Source: Ignatzschineria sp. F8392
Lineage (GTDB): Bacteria > Pseudomonadota > Gammaproteobacteria > Cardiobacteriales > Wohlfahrtiimonadaceae
Assembly: GCF_002252045.1 (NCBI RefSeq)
Contig: NZ_NEFF01000002.1
Span: forward strand, 336,891-400,890
DNA length: 64,000 nucleotides
Direction of reading: 5' to 3'
Shown here: piece by piece, positions 39,089 to 48,759 of the stretch
Position numbering within the stretch: position 1 is the stretch's first letter
How the letters are laid out: the number at the start of each line of letters is the position of its first letter
Translations under genes and position numbers: made by a program
Notes under the pieces: generated by a model
Databases searched by the model: none
Told to the model about the DNA's origin: nothing
What the model saw: the letters and a program-made list of their open reading frames with translations, nothing else

Positions 39089-40306
39089 TTAGAGATATTG
39101 CAACTCATCTGCATAAAGTGACTCTTCGCTCTCTCTTTTACGAATCAGCTTTGCTTCATCCCCCATCAATAATACCTCTGCGGCTCGACCACGAGAATTA
39201 TAGTTAGAGGCCATCGTAAAACCATACGCGCCGGCATGAGTAATAGCTAAGTAATCTCCCGATGTTAAAGCGAGCTGTCGATCCTTCCCTAAGAAATCAC
39301 CTGTTTCACAAATAGGGCCGACAATATCATAATTTTTAACCTCACCTTCATCACGCTCATCGAGGTTAATAATATTCATCCATGAGCTATAGAGCGCCGG
39401 ACGAATCAGATCATTCATTGCGGCATCAACCACGGCAAAGTTTTTCCCCTCATTCTCTTTAGTAAGAATTACCTGCGTCACTAAAACGCCGGCATCCCCT
39501 ACTATAGAGCGACCCGGTTCAATCAATATTTTAAGATCACGATCACCAATCTTTTCGATCGCTTGATCGATCCACTCCGCAGGATCGATTAAAGTTTCAT
39601 CTTCATAACGAATCCCTAATCCGCCTCCCATATCGAGATGCTTTAGATGGATTCCTAATGCAGAGAGTTCATCAATCAGGGCAAGCGTAATATCGAGTGC
39701 TTCAGCATAAGGTTCAATCTCTGTCAATTGTGAGCCGATATGAAAATCGATTCCCTGAATATCGATATGGGGCATACGCGCCATCTCACGATACATCGGC
39801 AATGCATCGGTCATACTGATTCCAAACTTATTCTCTTTTAGACCTGTTGAGATATAAGGATGTGTTTTAGCATCCACATTGGGATTAATCCTTAATGAGA
39901 CGGGCGCTTTAACTCCCAATTTTCCAGCAATCTTATTGAGCATATAGACTTCTGCAACCGACTCTACATTAAAGCAGCCAATGCCGGCATTAAGAGCAAA
40001 TTCTAAATCACAATTTCGTTTACCGACGCCTGAGTAGACCACTTTTTGAGGATCACCCCCGGCAGCTAAAACGCGTTTTAACTCACCACGAGAGACAATA
40101 TCAAAGCCCGATCCCGCTTCCGCCAATAACTTCAAAATCGATAAGTTACTATTTGCTTTTACGGCGTAGCAGATAAGATGAGGATAATCCCCAAATCCAC
40201 GGCGATAAGCATCATAGTTTGCTAAAATTTTCTCTGCCCGATAGATATAAACCGGCGTCTGAAACTCCTCCGCCACCTCTGTTAAACGCACCTGATCAAT
40301 TTTCAT
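39089..40306 (-). CDS. lysA: Diaminopimelate decarboxylase
   Basis: A 405-residue PLP enzyme that makes lysine from meso-diaminopimelate. The PLP lysine is K50 in HLICYAVKANSN. Further landmarks: HIGSQLTEIEPY, the phosphate-binding GGGLGIRY, EPGRSIV and the catalytic GPICETGDFL with CETGD. A short C-terminal tail ends in ESEESLYADELQYL. The start codon overlaps the last codons of the small lipoprotein gene lptM, so the two are translated in a coupled way. dapF, which often follows lysA, is absent. Confidence 0.96.
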   Translation of the reverse strand: MKIDQVRLTEVAEEFQTPVYIYRAEKILANYDAYRRGFGDYPHLICYAVKANSNLSILKLLAEAGSGFDIVSRGELKRVLAAGGDPQKVVYSGVGKRNCDLEFALNAGIGCFNVESVAEVYMLNKIAGKLGVKAPVSLRINPNVDAKTHPYISTGLKENKFGISMTDALPMYREMARMPHIDIQGIDFHIGSQLTEIEPYAEALDITLALIDELSALGIHLKHLDMGGGLGIRYEDETLIDPAEWIDQAIEKIGDRDLKILIEPGRSIVGDAGVLVTQVILTKENEGKNFAVVDAAMNDLIRPALYSSWMNIINLDERDEGEVKNYDIVGPICETGDFLGKDRQLALTSGDYLAITHAGAYGFTMASNYNSRGRAAEVLLMGDEAKLIRKRESEESLYADELQYL

Positions 40307-40466
40307 CTTTCTCTTTTTTATAATCTTTTTTATAACTTGTCATAAAGTGTCCATCATTATGCTCTGCTTCGCTTTTTGCAATATAGAGCGCACCTGTTTG
40401 CCCGCAACCGGCTAAAAGCCCCATCACAAACAGGAGAACTATTCCCTTTTTATAAACCTTTAACAC
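40296..40466 (-). CDS. lptM: Small LptM (YifL)-like lipoprotein
   Basis: A 56-codon gene starting with GTG at 40466, with AGAAGGA eight bases upstream. The product begins MLKVYKKGIVLLFVMGLLAGC; the lipobox LLAGC puts the lipidated cysteine at residue 21. The next residues GQTGALY match the conserved start of mature LptM (GxxGxLY). A Lys/Glu/Asp-rich tail of about 28 residues follows. LptM helps LptD mature in E. coli. Its stop codon TGA (40298-40296) overlaps lysA, whose ATG lies at 40306-40304. The gene pair lptM-lysA is common in proteobacteria, which supports the call. Confidence 0.88.
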   Translation of the reverse strand: MLKVYKKGIVLLFVMGLLAGCGQTGALYIAKSEAEHNDGHFMTSYKKDYKKEKDEN

Positions 40467-40926
40467 TCAACTATCCTTCTGAAGTAAAGCGATCTAGAGA
40501 TTATTCTCCATTATTCATCGGTCATTCATCTGTTATCCATCTGCTATTTACCTGCTATATATCCGCTATATATCCGCTATTCTCTACTGAGAGCCGATAG
40601 ATTAGATACACTATTAACAGGGTCAATCATTCTATTACAATTAACACAGCTTAGCACTTTGGAGCTACTGCTTTTCATCTTTCCTTAACAAAAAATATTT
40701 GATTGAAAAGATAAAGTGGAATTAACTTTCCTAAAGATAGCGCATTATTCGCCAAATATTCCCATTTTTAAATATTATTTTTTGACTGTAGGGGGGATAG
40801 CAGGAATTATTCTTTCTCGCTCAATCCGCTAATTTCTATCTGAAACAGGCGAATTAATCAACAAAATGTGTTACAATTACATGTTGTTTTTAAGTTAACT
40901 ATCGTTTTTCAGTAAAGGTTGGTTCA
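40467..40926. other. Divergent non-coding region between lptM-lysA and gyrA
   Basis: These 460 bases contain a degenerate set of 11- to 13-bp repeats (cgctatatatc twice near 40562-40583, with ttatccatctgc-like units to the left) and the gyrA -10 candidate at 40869. No gene is seen. Confidence 0.6.
40869..40877 (+). promoter_or_regulatory. gyrA: Extended -10 element upstream of gyrA
   Basis: TGtTACAAT is an extended -10 match 50 bases before the gyrA ATG. A recognisable -35 is missing, which fits the extended -10 class. Inference only. Confidence 0.45.
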
Positions 40927-43599
40927 ATGAGTGATTTTGCCAAAGAGATTGTCCCGATTAGCCTAGAAGAGGAGATGAAAAGCTCCTATCTTGATTATGC
41001 CATGAGTGTTATCGTCGGCCGTGCTCTTCCCGATGTTCGCGATGGATTGAAGCCGGTGCATCGACGCATACTTCATTCAATGAATCAGACGAATAATCAC
41101 TGGAATAAAGCCTACAAAAAGTCTGCCCGTATTGTGGGAGATGTGATGGGTAAATATCACCCTCATGGTGACTCTGCTATCTATGATTCCGTCGTCCGTA
41201 TGGCGCAAGATTTCTCTCTCCGCTATATGTTGATTGATGGACAAGGAAACTTCGGTTCAATCGATGGCGACTCAGCAGCGGCAATGCGTTATACCGAAAT
41301 TCGGATGAGCAAAATTGCCGAGACACTCCTTCAAGATATTGAGAAAGAGACTGTTGACTTTATTCCAAACTACGATGAATCAGAAATTGAGCCATCGGTA
41401 CTCCCTACACGTATTCCTAACCTGCTTGTTAATGGTTCTGCCGGAATTGCCGTAGGGATGGCAACAAATATTCCCCCCCATAACCTTACCGAAACCATTA
41501 ATGCCTCTTTAGCGCTCTTACATGACCCTGACCTGACCATTGATCAGCTGATGGAATATATTCCGGCACCTGACTTCCCAACGGCAGGGATTATTAATGG
41601 AACACGTGGAATTCGTGAGGCATATCATACAGGCCGGGGCCGTGTTGTCATTCGTGCAAGAGCAGAGATTGAGCATGATGAAAAACGAGATCGTGATGTC
41701 ATTATCATCACTGAGATTCCATACCAAGTTAATAAAGCGCGCCTCATCGAACGTATTGTGGAACTCTACCGCGAAAAAATTATTGAAGGAATCGCGCCCG
41801 ATGGACTCCGTGATGAGTCCGATAAAGATGGGATGCGTATTGTTATTGAACTTCGCCGAGGAGAGATGGGAGAAGTTGTTCTCAACCAACTCTATAAGCA
41901 TACCGCACTCCAATCGAGCTTCGGGATCAATATGGTGGCTATCGATCGTGGCCAACCTAAACTCCTCAACCTCAAGCAAGTTTTAGAAGCCTTCCTCCTC
42001 CATCGCCGAGAAGTAATCACACGCCGAACAATCTTTGAACTGAAACGTGCCCGTAGCAGAGCCCACCTATTAGAGGGATTGACGGTTGCACTTGCAAATA
42101 TCGATGAGATGATTCAGCTGATCAGAACTTCGGCAACTGGTGCGGAAGCGAAAGAGCGAATGTTAGCGCGTCAATGGGCGCCGGGTGAAGTTTCAGCCAT
42201 GTTAGCACGCGCAGCAGAATTGAAGACAACACCAGATGGATTAGAGGGTGTCGGTCTTATTGGATCGACTTACCAGCTCTCAGAAGAGCAGGCGCAAGCG
42301 ATCTTAGATATGCGCCTCCAGCGCCTAACGGGCTTAGAGCAAGATAAGATTTTAGAAGAGTATCAAGGCCTTCTCGATACTATTCGTGAATTGATCGAAA
42401 TTTTAGTCAATCCTGATCGTCTTCGTGATGTTATTGAAGAGGAATTTATTGCAATCAGAGATGAGTTCGGTGATGAGCGTCGCACGGAGATTAGAGAAGC
42501 CGCTGAAGATATCAGCTTAGAGGATCTCATTGCCGAAGAGGATGTTGTAGTAACTCTCTCGCGTCGTGGCTATATCAAATATCAAAAACTGGATGAGTAT
42601 CGTGCACAACGCCGAGGGGGTCGTGGTAAGTCCGCCGCTCGAGTGGTCGATGAGGATGATGTAGAGCATCTGATGGTTGTCAGCACTCATGCACAATTGA
42701 TGTGCTTCTCCTCTTATGGCCGTGTCTACTGGTTACGCGTCTTTGAGCTTCCTGAAGCGGGCCGTGGTGCAAGTGGTCGACCTATTATCAATCTGCTCCC
42801 ATTAGAAGCAGATGAGCGAATTACATCGATGCTTCCTGTCGATAGTTATGACGATGATCGCTACATCTTTATGGCAACTAAATATGGTGTTGTGAAGAAG
42901 ACCGTCCTCTCTAACTTCCAAAGTCAACGTTCAAGCGGTTTAATTGCCGTCAACCTTGATGAGGGGGATGAGCTCATTGGTACTGAAATCACTAATGGTG
43001 AAAATGATATTATGCTCTTTACCAATACAGGTTTAGTGAATCGCTTTAGTGAATCTGATGTGCGCCCAACCGGACGTGGATCACGCGGTGTTAAAGGTAT
43101 CACGCTTGTAGAAGGACAACATGTCATCTCAATGATGCTTGCTGTGGAAGAGGGTGTGGTCCTCATCGCTACAGAGAATGGTTATGGTAAACGAACCTTA
43201 ATTGAGGAATTTGCGCGCCGTAATCGTGGTGGTAAAGGGGTTATTGGCATCCAAACTTCAGAGCGAAATGGCCAAATCGTGGGAGCCTCCATTGTTGAGG
43301 AAGATGATGAAGTGATGCTCATTACCTGTAATGGTGTATTAGTGAGAACCTCTGTTGCAGAAGTCTCAATCTTAGGACGAAATACTCAAGGCGTGCGTCT
43401 CATTCGTCTCGATGATGGCGATACACTTGTCGGTATGTCTCGTATCGAGGAGAATGATGCAGACGATGAGATGAGTACAGATGAGGAAGATCTCGAGATC
43501 GATGTGGTTGAAATCGATGAAGTAGACTTAACGGTTGAAACAGAAGAGTCGCTCGAAACAGAGAAGGAGAGTGATGAGGAGAAACCCTCGGAGGAGTAA
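40927..43599 (+). CDS. gyrA: DNA gyrase subunit A
   Basis: An 890-residue type II topoisomerase subunit that cuts and rejoins DNA during negative supercoiling. The active tyrosine is Y122 in [10 protein letters not shown]. Quinolone-target residues are wild type: S83 and D87 in [15 protein letters not shown]. The C-terminal beta-pinwheel carries the GyrA box QRRGGRG. The last ~45 residues are strongly acidic, longer than the E. coli acidic tail. AAAGG lies before the ATG, and a strong terminator follows. serC, a common neighbour, is absent. Confidence 0.98.
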   Translation: MSDFAKEIVPISLEEEMKSSYLDYAMSVIVGRALPDVRDGLKPVHRRILHSMNQTNNHWNKAYKKSARIVGDVMGKYHPHGDSAIYDSVVRMAQDFSLRYMLIDGQGNFGSIDGDSAAAMRYTEIRMSKIAETLLQDIEKETVDFIPNYDESEIEPSVLPTRIPNLLVNGSAGIAVGMATNIPPHNLTETINASLALLHDPDLTIDQLMEYIPAPDFPTAGIINGTRGIREAYHTGRGRVVIRARAEIEHDEKRDRDVIIITEIPYQVNKARLIERIVELYREKIIEGIAPDGLRDESDKDGMRIVIELRRGEMGEVVLNQLYKHTALQSSFGINMVAIDRGQPKLLNLKQVLEAFLLHRREVITRRTIFELKRARSRAHLLEGLTVALANIDEMIQLIRTSATGAEAKERMLARQWAPGEVSAMLARAAELKTTPDGLEGVGLIGSTYQLSEEQAQAILDMRLQRLTGLEQDKILEEYQGLLDTIRELIEILVNPDRLRDVIEEEFIAIRDEFGDERRTEIREAAEDISLEDLIAEEDVVVTLSRRGYIKYQKLDEYRAQRRGGRGKSAARVVDEDDVEHLMVVSTHAQLMCFSSYGRVYWLRVFELPEAGRGASGRPIINLLPLEADERITSMLPVDSYDDDRYIFMATKYGVVKKTVLSNFQSQRSSGLIAVNLDEGDELIGTEITNGENDIMLFTNTGLVNRFSESDVRPTGRGSRGVKGITLVEGQHVISMMLAVEEGVVLIATENGYGKRTLIEEFARRNRGGKGVIGIQTSERNGQIVGASIVEEDDEVMLITCNGVLVRTSVAEVSILGRNTQGVRLIRLDDGDTLVGMSRIEENDADDEMSTDEEDLEIDVVEIDEVDLTVETEESLETEKESDEEKPSEE

Positions 43600-43671
43600 A
43601 TCGAAAGGGTATAAATCCAACTCATTAGCTATTAACTATTAATCAGCATTTAATGAAGTAAATTAAGAGTA

Positions 43672-43711
43672 AGAGAGCCGATCTATCCTTAGATCGGCTC
43701 TCTCTATTTTG
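43672..43711 (+). terminator. gyrA terminator
   Basis: agagagccgatct pairs perfectly with agatcggctctct (13 bp) around a 6-base loop; CTATTTT follows. Confidence 0.9.
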
Positions 43712-43723
43712 TACTATCTTGCT

Positions 43724-44074
43724 CTATTTTGACGGTAATGCGACAACAATCTTCACCTCAACCTTCCAATTAGGATTCATCAATCCCGCCTGCACGGTAC
43801 AGCGAACCGGTGCATTGTCAGAATCGACCCACTCATCCCAAGCACGATTCATCCCCTCGATATCTAAACTACTCACAAGAAAGATCGTTACATCTAGAAT
43901 ATGGGATTTTTCAGCTCCAACTTTCTCTAAAAGCTGATCAATATCGGCAAGTAAACTCTGCATCTGTCGATAGATATCTGCCTCTTCCACTAAAGGAATA
44001 GCGGTATAGTAAAGCGTATCGTTATAGATCACCGCATCTGACATCCGCGGGCCTTTATTAATTCGAGTAATCAT
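43724..44074 (-). CDS. RidA-family protein
   Basis: A 116-residue protein of the YjgF/YER057c/UK114 family. Canonical RidA hydrolyses reactive enamines and imines. The conserved arginine is present in APVRCTVQA, and the LYYTAIPLVEEADIYRQMQ segment fits the family fold. The sequence differs from the typical IRTGG-type motif of true RidA, so it may belong to a Rid2-7 subgroup with another role. A 12-bp palindrome attaccggtaat (44096-44107) lies before its ribosome site and could be an operator. Confidence 0.82.
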   Translation of the reverse strand: MITRINKGPRMSDAVIYNDTLYYTAIPLVEEADIYRQMQSLLADIDQLLEKVGAEKSHILDVTIFLVSSLDIEGMNRAWDEWVDSDNAPVRCTVQAGLMNPNWKVEVKIVVALPSK

Positions 44075-44253
44075 GATGGTTCCTTATTACCGGTAATACC
44101 GGCGATTGAATTGCTAATGGAAAAGTCAATCATAACTGACTGCCTTTTGAAGTCTTATCGTAATCAATATCATTGATATCTTTGTCGTTATTTTTGCCGC
44201 TCTTGACCTTGTGATCTTGCTCTTGATCTAACTATCGATGTTAATATCTCTTA

Positions 44254-45003
44254 CTAATTTCTATCCCCTCCGATTCCTTCATATGACTCTTCCCATCTCT
44301 CCACCTCTTCTTCGATCCGCTCTTCAACTAAACCTAAAAGATCTAAATGATTATGGATATAGTGCTCCTTAATCGATTGATAAGCACTATTTTTCTGCTC
44401 CGCTAAGAGTGAATGAATCTCCTCGGCTAACTCTTCGAGTAGCTCCGGATCCCCCTCACACAATTCACACCAGAGAATAAACTCCTCTTCTAACTGTTGA
44501 AGCGGCTCGAGATGTCGTCTGCGCAGACTCGCTAACGCATTATGATTGAGATTGAATCCTCGGATAGTCTCTTTCGCACGATGATAGTCATAATCTGATA
44601 AGCCCGGCTTTACCGAAATCCGTCCATTAAGATAGTAACGAAAGTAGGCGTGAGGATCCTCCTGATCCGGTTTTATCAACAACTCATGAATTACTTTATG
44701 AGGATTATGCGCACCATCTTTATAGATACCACAGCTATTATTATTGTTACAAGAGCCAAAAAGATTTTTCCACTCAAAAGTTAACGCCTCATATTTAGCG
44801 CGGGGATAGAGATGCTCAATATGGCTATCTTCCGTTGTAAAGGGTGTTTCACAATAAGCACAAATGTGATGTTGCATCTCATTGAGCTTTGACCAGATCT
44901 CTCGCCGATCACCCCCTCTCAGTCGTTGCCAATTTTTTGTGCCATTCTTCTGAGCTCGTACTAAACATTTAGGCACCTCTTTCGGCCGCACTAATTTTCT
45001 CAT
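44254..45003 (-). CDS. ptuB: Septu-type HNH endonuclease PtuB
   Basis: A 249-residue nuclease of the TIGR02646-like HNH family used as PtuB in Septu defence and in some retron systems. The HNH/zinc site is clear: C48 and C51 (CAYC), H61 and H64 (HIEH), N80 (WKNLFGSC) and C85. A helical acidic C-terminal half (about 120-249) follows, ending GIGGDRN. It starts 3 bases after the ptuA stop codon with AAAGGAG inside ptuA, so the two are made together. Septu cuts invading phage DNA after sensing by the ATPase; activity here is inferred. Confidence 0.82.
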   Translation of the reverse strand: MRKLVRPKEVPKCLVRAQKNGTKNWQRLRGGDRREIWSKLNEMQHHICAYCETPFTTEDSHIEHLYPRAKYEALTFEWKNLFGSCNNNNSCGIYKDGAHNPHKVIHELLIKPDQEDPHAYFRYYLNGRISVKPGLSDYDYHRAKETIRGFNLNHNALASLRRRHLEPLQQLEEEFILWCELCEGDPELLEELAEEIHSLLAEQKNSAYQSIKEHYIHNHLDLLGLVEERIEEEVERWEESYEGIGGDRN

Positions 45004-45006
45004 CCC

Positions 45007-46770
45007 CTACTCCTTTCTCTCCTGAGCAGGTCTTCGATTACGCAGTCGCGCTTTGAGCTGTTGCAATTTTTTCTGATGACGAAGCTTCTCCATCTCGATA
45101 CTCTCTCGACCAAAATGCTTCTCTAACATCAGATAGAGCGCCTCCCCTTCCGGCGTCTCATCTAAGCCATTTTCAATCATCTTCTCTAACTGCTGATATT
45201 GTTGATGTTCGTACACATCAGGAACATCCGCAATATTTAAGATGCGCAACAAGATATTATCTGAAGAGAGGCCTCGAGTCTGAAAGCTTGGGGAATGAAC
45301 TCGAACACGATTGGTTTCAAAATCATTTTTCAGAAAGCGAATTCGATCTTTATGAACAGTGGAGATAACTTGTGGGCTATGCGTTGTAATAATAAATTGC
45401 ATATTAGGAAAGATTTTGAGTAAGGAATCGATAATCGTCTGCTGCCAAGTAGGATGGAGATGAAGCTCGATCTCATCAATAATCACAACGCCGGGGCTCT
45501 CCCTTGGATCTTCTAGATGGGGATTTAAGATCTCTAACCGTGAGATAAGATCTGCTACCATGAAGAGAACCGAGCGCTGTCCATGTGAAAGATGTTGGAT
45601 ATCATGTAACTCATCATAGATTGAGAGAACAACCCGATCCTTTCCTGTGGAACGATCAACAAAGATCCCTGTGGCATTCGGGATCAGATCACAGACAATC
45701 TCATTGACGATCTCTTTTAACTTCTGTGCGGTATTGAGCGGGCGACACTGCAGTGCAGCAATTTTTTCATCTGTCTCTGCAATCTTCACTTTTAACCCTG
45801 AAAGCATATCATCAACAAGCGCCTGCTTCATAGGATCAGCATTTTGATGCTCTTGGGTAAACTCTTCTGCTGTCTGCTCTAATAACGCTCTAAATTGTAG
45901 AAGATCGCGAAGTTCCGTTCCTGAGTCTTGCCGCGAAAGATTCTCTAACATCACAAACCACTCAATCATATCGGAGATGCGAACTTTCTCATCTAACGCA
46001 TAATCGTATGCACTTGCCCGATGAAGATGAATTTTACGTGCCCCTCGCACAAAATTAGGGCGATTGACACTATAGAAGATAAAAAGGGGAAGCGTAATAT
46101 TACAATCATTGAAAGTGATGCAATCACGGATTACCTTAGCATAGGCATTGAGTTCACTAAAATCGGAGCGTTGGGCAATTGCGCCCTCCTGCAGCGAACG
46201 TTCAAGCATAAAGTGGATCTTATTATGTGCATCAACCTCCATCTCAAGAGAGATCTCCGCTCTATTTTCACCACTTTTAATCTCCTCCTCAGCGATCTCT
46301 AAACCCGCCTCCTCTTCGCGATTAATCGCATTGAGTACCCAAGAGAGCCCCTTCGTTAAACACTCACAAACCGTTGTTTTTCCAGTAGCATTCTCCCCTA
46401 TCAAAACAGTGAGTCGATCATCGAAAGTGATCTCTAAATCATTCAATCGACGCAGATTTTTAATTCTAATCCGGCGCACCTTAAATGTTGCTTCATTAAG
46501 AATCGACTCACAACGAGAAAAAGCTGATTTTGCCTTCTGCAGATTAGGATCTTGCGAGAGTGAAGCACGCGCATCAAGATCGACCTCTCGAAGATAGCGC
46601 TCTGCCTGATCATAATTTTTCAATAGCGAAAATTCCGATTCTAGCGATCGATCGGCTCCATAAGATGGTGAGTCTTTCGATAGATTATGATTATCGGATA
46701 GATTATCTGATAAATGACGCTGCTTCGCCGGTGTTAATTTCGCACCCCCATCTCTCTCATTCTGCTTCAT
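45007..46770 (-). CDS. ptuA: Septu-type AAA/ABC-like ATPase PtuA
   Basis: A 587-residue ATPase of the OLD/RecF-like group. Walker A is GENATGKTT (125-133), the ABC-type signature LSHGQR (394-399), Walker B VVIIDE (428-433) and the H-loop THSP (463-466). The ATP head is split by a coiled region of about 250 residues. The first ~95 residues are a charged N-terminal extension containing LSDNLSDNHNLS, an internal 4-residue repeat. The last 30 residues are Lys/Arg-rich. AAGGAGAG precedes the ATG. With ptuB directly downstream, a Septu system is the best reading. No reverse transcriptase is adjacent, so it is not a complete retron. Confidence 0.82.
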   Translation of the reverse strand: MKQNERDGGAKLTPAKQRHLSDNLSDNHNLSKDSPSYGADRSLESEFSLLKNYDQAERYLREVDLDARASLSQDPNLQKAKSAFSRCESILNEATFKVRRIRIKNLRRLNDLEITFDDRLTVLIGENATGKTTVCECLTKGLSWVLNAINREEEAGLEIAEEEIKSGENRAEISLEMEVDAHNKIHFMLERSLQEGAIAQRSDFSELNAYAKVIRDCITFNDCNITLPLFIFYSVNRPNFVRGARKIHLHRASAYDYALDEKVRISDMIEWFVMLENLSRQDSGTELRDLLQFRALLEQTAEEFTQEHQNADPMKQALVDDMLSGLKVKIAETDEKIAALQCRPLNTAQKLKEIVNEIVCDLIPNATGIFVDRSTGKDRVVLSIYDELHDIQHLSHGQRSVLFMVADLISRLEILNPHLEDPRESPGVVIIDEIELHLHPTWQQTIIDSLLKIFPNMQFIITTHSPQVISTVHKDRIRFLKNDFETNRVRVHSPSFQTRGLSSDNILLRILNIADVPDVYEHQQYQQLEKMIENGLDETPEGEALYLMLEKHFGRESIEMEKLRHQKKLQQLKARLRNRRPAQERKE

Positions 46771-46859
46771 TTTGCTCTCCTTAAAAGTGCTCCTAAAATA
46801 GCCTAAAAAAGGACTCTCCTTTCAAGATATCATAGAAAGATCAAAAGCAGGAGGCTCAC

Positions 46860-46896
46860 AAAAAAGAGCCGTTACCTTTCAATGATAACGGCCCTC
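46860..46896 (-). terminator. End of the catabolic operon
   Basis: On the minus strand, agggccgttatc pairs with ggtaacggctct (12 bp, two G-U) around a 7-base loop, followed by U6. It separates the ThDP-enzyme gene from ptuA. Confidence 0.9.
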
Positions 46897-46939
46897 TCAA
46901 TACAGATACTGAAGCTGATTCTCTTGAATTTGACTCTCT

Positions 46940-48574
46940 TTAATAGAGCTTTTTCTGTGGCGGACCTGCAAAGTTAAGGGGGCCGATCGCAGTCATATCC
47001 ACTTCAACAACGGTGGGGCCTTCAATCGCAATCGCATCGGCAATGACCTGACGAAACTCCTCAACAGAGCTTGCTAAAAAGCTCACACAACCCATCGATT
47101 CTCCTAACTTCTTATAGCTTGGCGTATGTAGCTCATTATAATATTGGCGACCACCAAAATAGTTATTTTGAATGCCACGCATCACACCATAACCCTGATC
47201 ATTCATCACTAACAACACCATATTCAGCTTCTCCTGAACCATCGTTGCAATCTCGCCAATGCCGAGCATTAAACCGCCATCTCCCACAAGAGCGACAACT
47301 TTTTTATCCCGATTAGCAATCGCCGATCCGATCCCATGCGCTAAACCTAAGCCGATAGCACCTGCAAGCGAGTGGATATTACGAAGTGGAGCTTGTACTG
47401 GAAAGAGTCGACTTCCCCAAGTGCTTCCTGACATCGTAATATCTCGCACTAAAATACCACTCTCCGGTAATGCATCTCGTAGAGCAAAACAGATCTCAGC
47501 ATAAGGACCTAACTGCTCTGTCAAAGCATTGATCGCCGCTTCTTTCGCTTCTCTAATCTCTCGATCATAGTCGGGATCGATAAAAGAGTGTTGCTCTAAG
47601 GCGGTTGCAAGATACGCTAAAGAGGCTTTTGCCTCAGAGCAGATAAAGTGCTCGACACGGTAGTTTCTCTGTTGCGCGACAGGATTGGCATCGATCTGAA
47701 TCAATTTTTCAGGAAATTGGACGCTATAAGTCTTCGTCTCATTACTTCTCAAACGAGATCCCACTACCAAAGCAATATCAGCTGACTTTAGGAGCTCTTC
47801 GACCTTTTGAGAGTTATGGAAAGCGCCCAAACTACGAGGATGATGATCAGGCAATACCCCTCTAGCATGGGTCGAAGAGAGAATAGGAATCCCAAGATCT
47901 GCCAATGCTTTAACCTCATCTTCAGCCTCTAAACATCCTCCTCCAATCCATAGAATTGGGCGTTTTGCCTCTTTTAAAGACTCTACCACTCTGTCTAAGG
48001 CAGCACGATCAATCATCGGCATCTGTAAAGCTCCCACAGGATAGAGCTCTTCGGGAAGCTCGATCTCGGTCGCTTGTACATCGATCGGAATCTCAACACT
48101 CACCGGCCCCATTGGAACGGTTTGCGCCACACGAATGGCCTCACGCATAATACCAATGGCATTATCGGGACTCATAATTCGATAAGCTGCCTTACTCGCC
48201 GCCTTCAAGAAAGTTAATTGATCTTTTGCTTCATGAATAAATGAGGCATCTCGATCGAGATACTCTCGTTCAACCTGACCGGTAATATGTAATACCGGAC
48301 TCGCCGCATTACAGGCCTCAATTAGAGATCCCACCGCATTTCCGGCACCAGCACCGGTACTTGTAATTGCAACACCTAATCCCTTAAAACGCGCATGAGC
48401 ATCCGCCATCGTTAAGCAACCTGCTTCTCCTCTAGAGCAGACAAAATTGATCTTCTCTCGGCGCCCAATAGCATCTGCAATAGGAAGGTTATGGATCGAA
48501 ATAACACCATACACATCCTCAACACCATGCATCTCTAATAAGCGTGCAATCACTTCTCCAACTGTTACCTTCAT
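46940..48574 (-). CDS. Thiamine-diphosphate-dependent enzyme (acetolactate synthase/decarboxylase fold)
   Basis: A 544-residue protein with the three-domain layout of acetolactate synthases, benzoylformate and indolepyruvate decarboxylases. The catalytic glutamate is E50 in CSRGEAGCLTMADAHAR. The ThDP motif runs from GDGGLMLGIGEIATM to NDQGYG; the usual NN is ND. It probably decarboxylates or carboligates a 2-oxo acid; which one is unknown. It is the last gene of the catabolic cluster, after a 185-base purine-rich spacer, and has AGGAG before the ATG. Confidence 0.83.
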   Translation of the reverse strand: MKVTVGEVIARLLEMHGVEDVYGVISIHNLPIADAIGRREKINFVCSRGEAGCLTMADAHARFKGLGVAITSTGAGAGNAVGSLIEACNAASPVLHITGQVEREYLDRDASFIHEAKDQLTFLKAASKAAYRIMSPDNAIGIMREAIRVAQTVPMGPVSVEIPIDVQATEIELPEELYPVGALQMPMIDRAALDRVVESLKEAKRPILWIGGGCLEAEDEVKALADLGIPILSSTHARGVLPDHHPRSLGAFHNSQKVEELLKSADIALVVGSRLRSNETKTYSVQFPEKLIQIDANPVAQQRNYRVEHFICSEAKASLAYLATALEQHSFIDPDYDREIREAKEAAINALTEQLGPYAEICFALRDALPESGILVRDITMSGSTWGSRLFPVQAPLRNIHSLAGAIGLGLAHGIGSAIANRDKKVVALVGDGGLMLGIGEIATMVQEKLNMVLLVMNDQGYGVMRGIQNNYFGGRQYYNELHTPSYKKLGESMGCVSFLASSVEEFRQVIADAIAIEGPTVVEVDMTAIGPLNFAGPPQKKLY

Positions 48575-48759
48575 TCTTTTCTCCTACGCCTTCTAATCTG
48601 CGTCTATCTTATTCTCTACCCATATTCTCTATTTTTAGAGACGCTATCGATCTAATAGCATTTTCTCTCATGAGATATCTCACTCGATATCTCGCTACCT
48701 CTCGCGCGAGCTCTCTATTTTTCTTTATCTTTATCTTTCTCTTCTCTATCTCTCTTTTA
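48575..48759. other. Purine-rich spacer inside the catabolic operon
   Basis: These 185 bases are strongly purine-rich on the coding (minus) strand. They hold a hairpin gagatatc-N6-gatatctc (48672-48693) and the palindrome ctcgcgcgag (48701-48710). A possible mRNA processing or control site; no gene is supported. Confidence 0.5.

Noticed and set aside
44254..46939. Complete retron with Septu effectors
   Set aside because: No reverse transcriptase frame and no msr/msd-like structured region were seen next to ptuA-ptuB.
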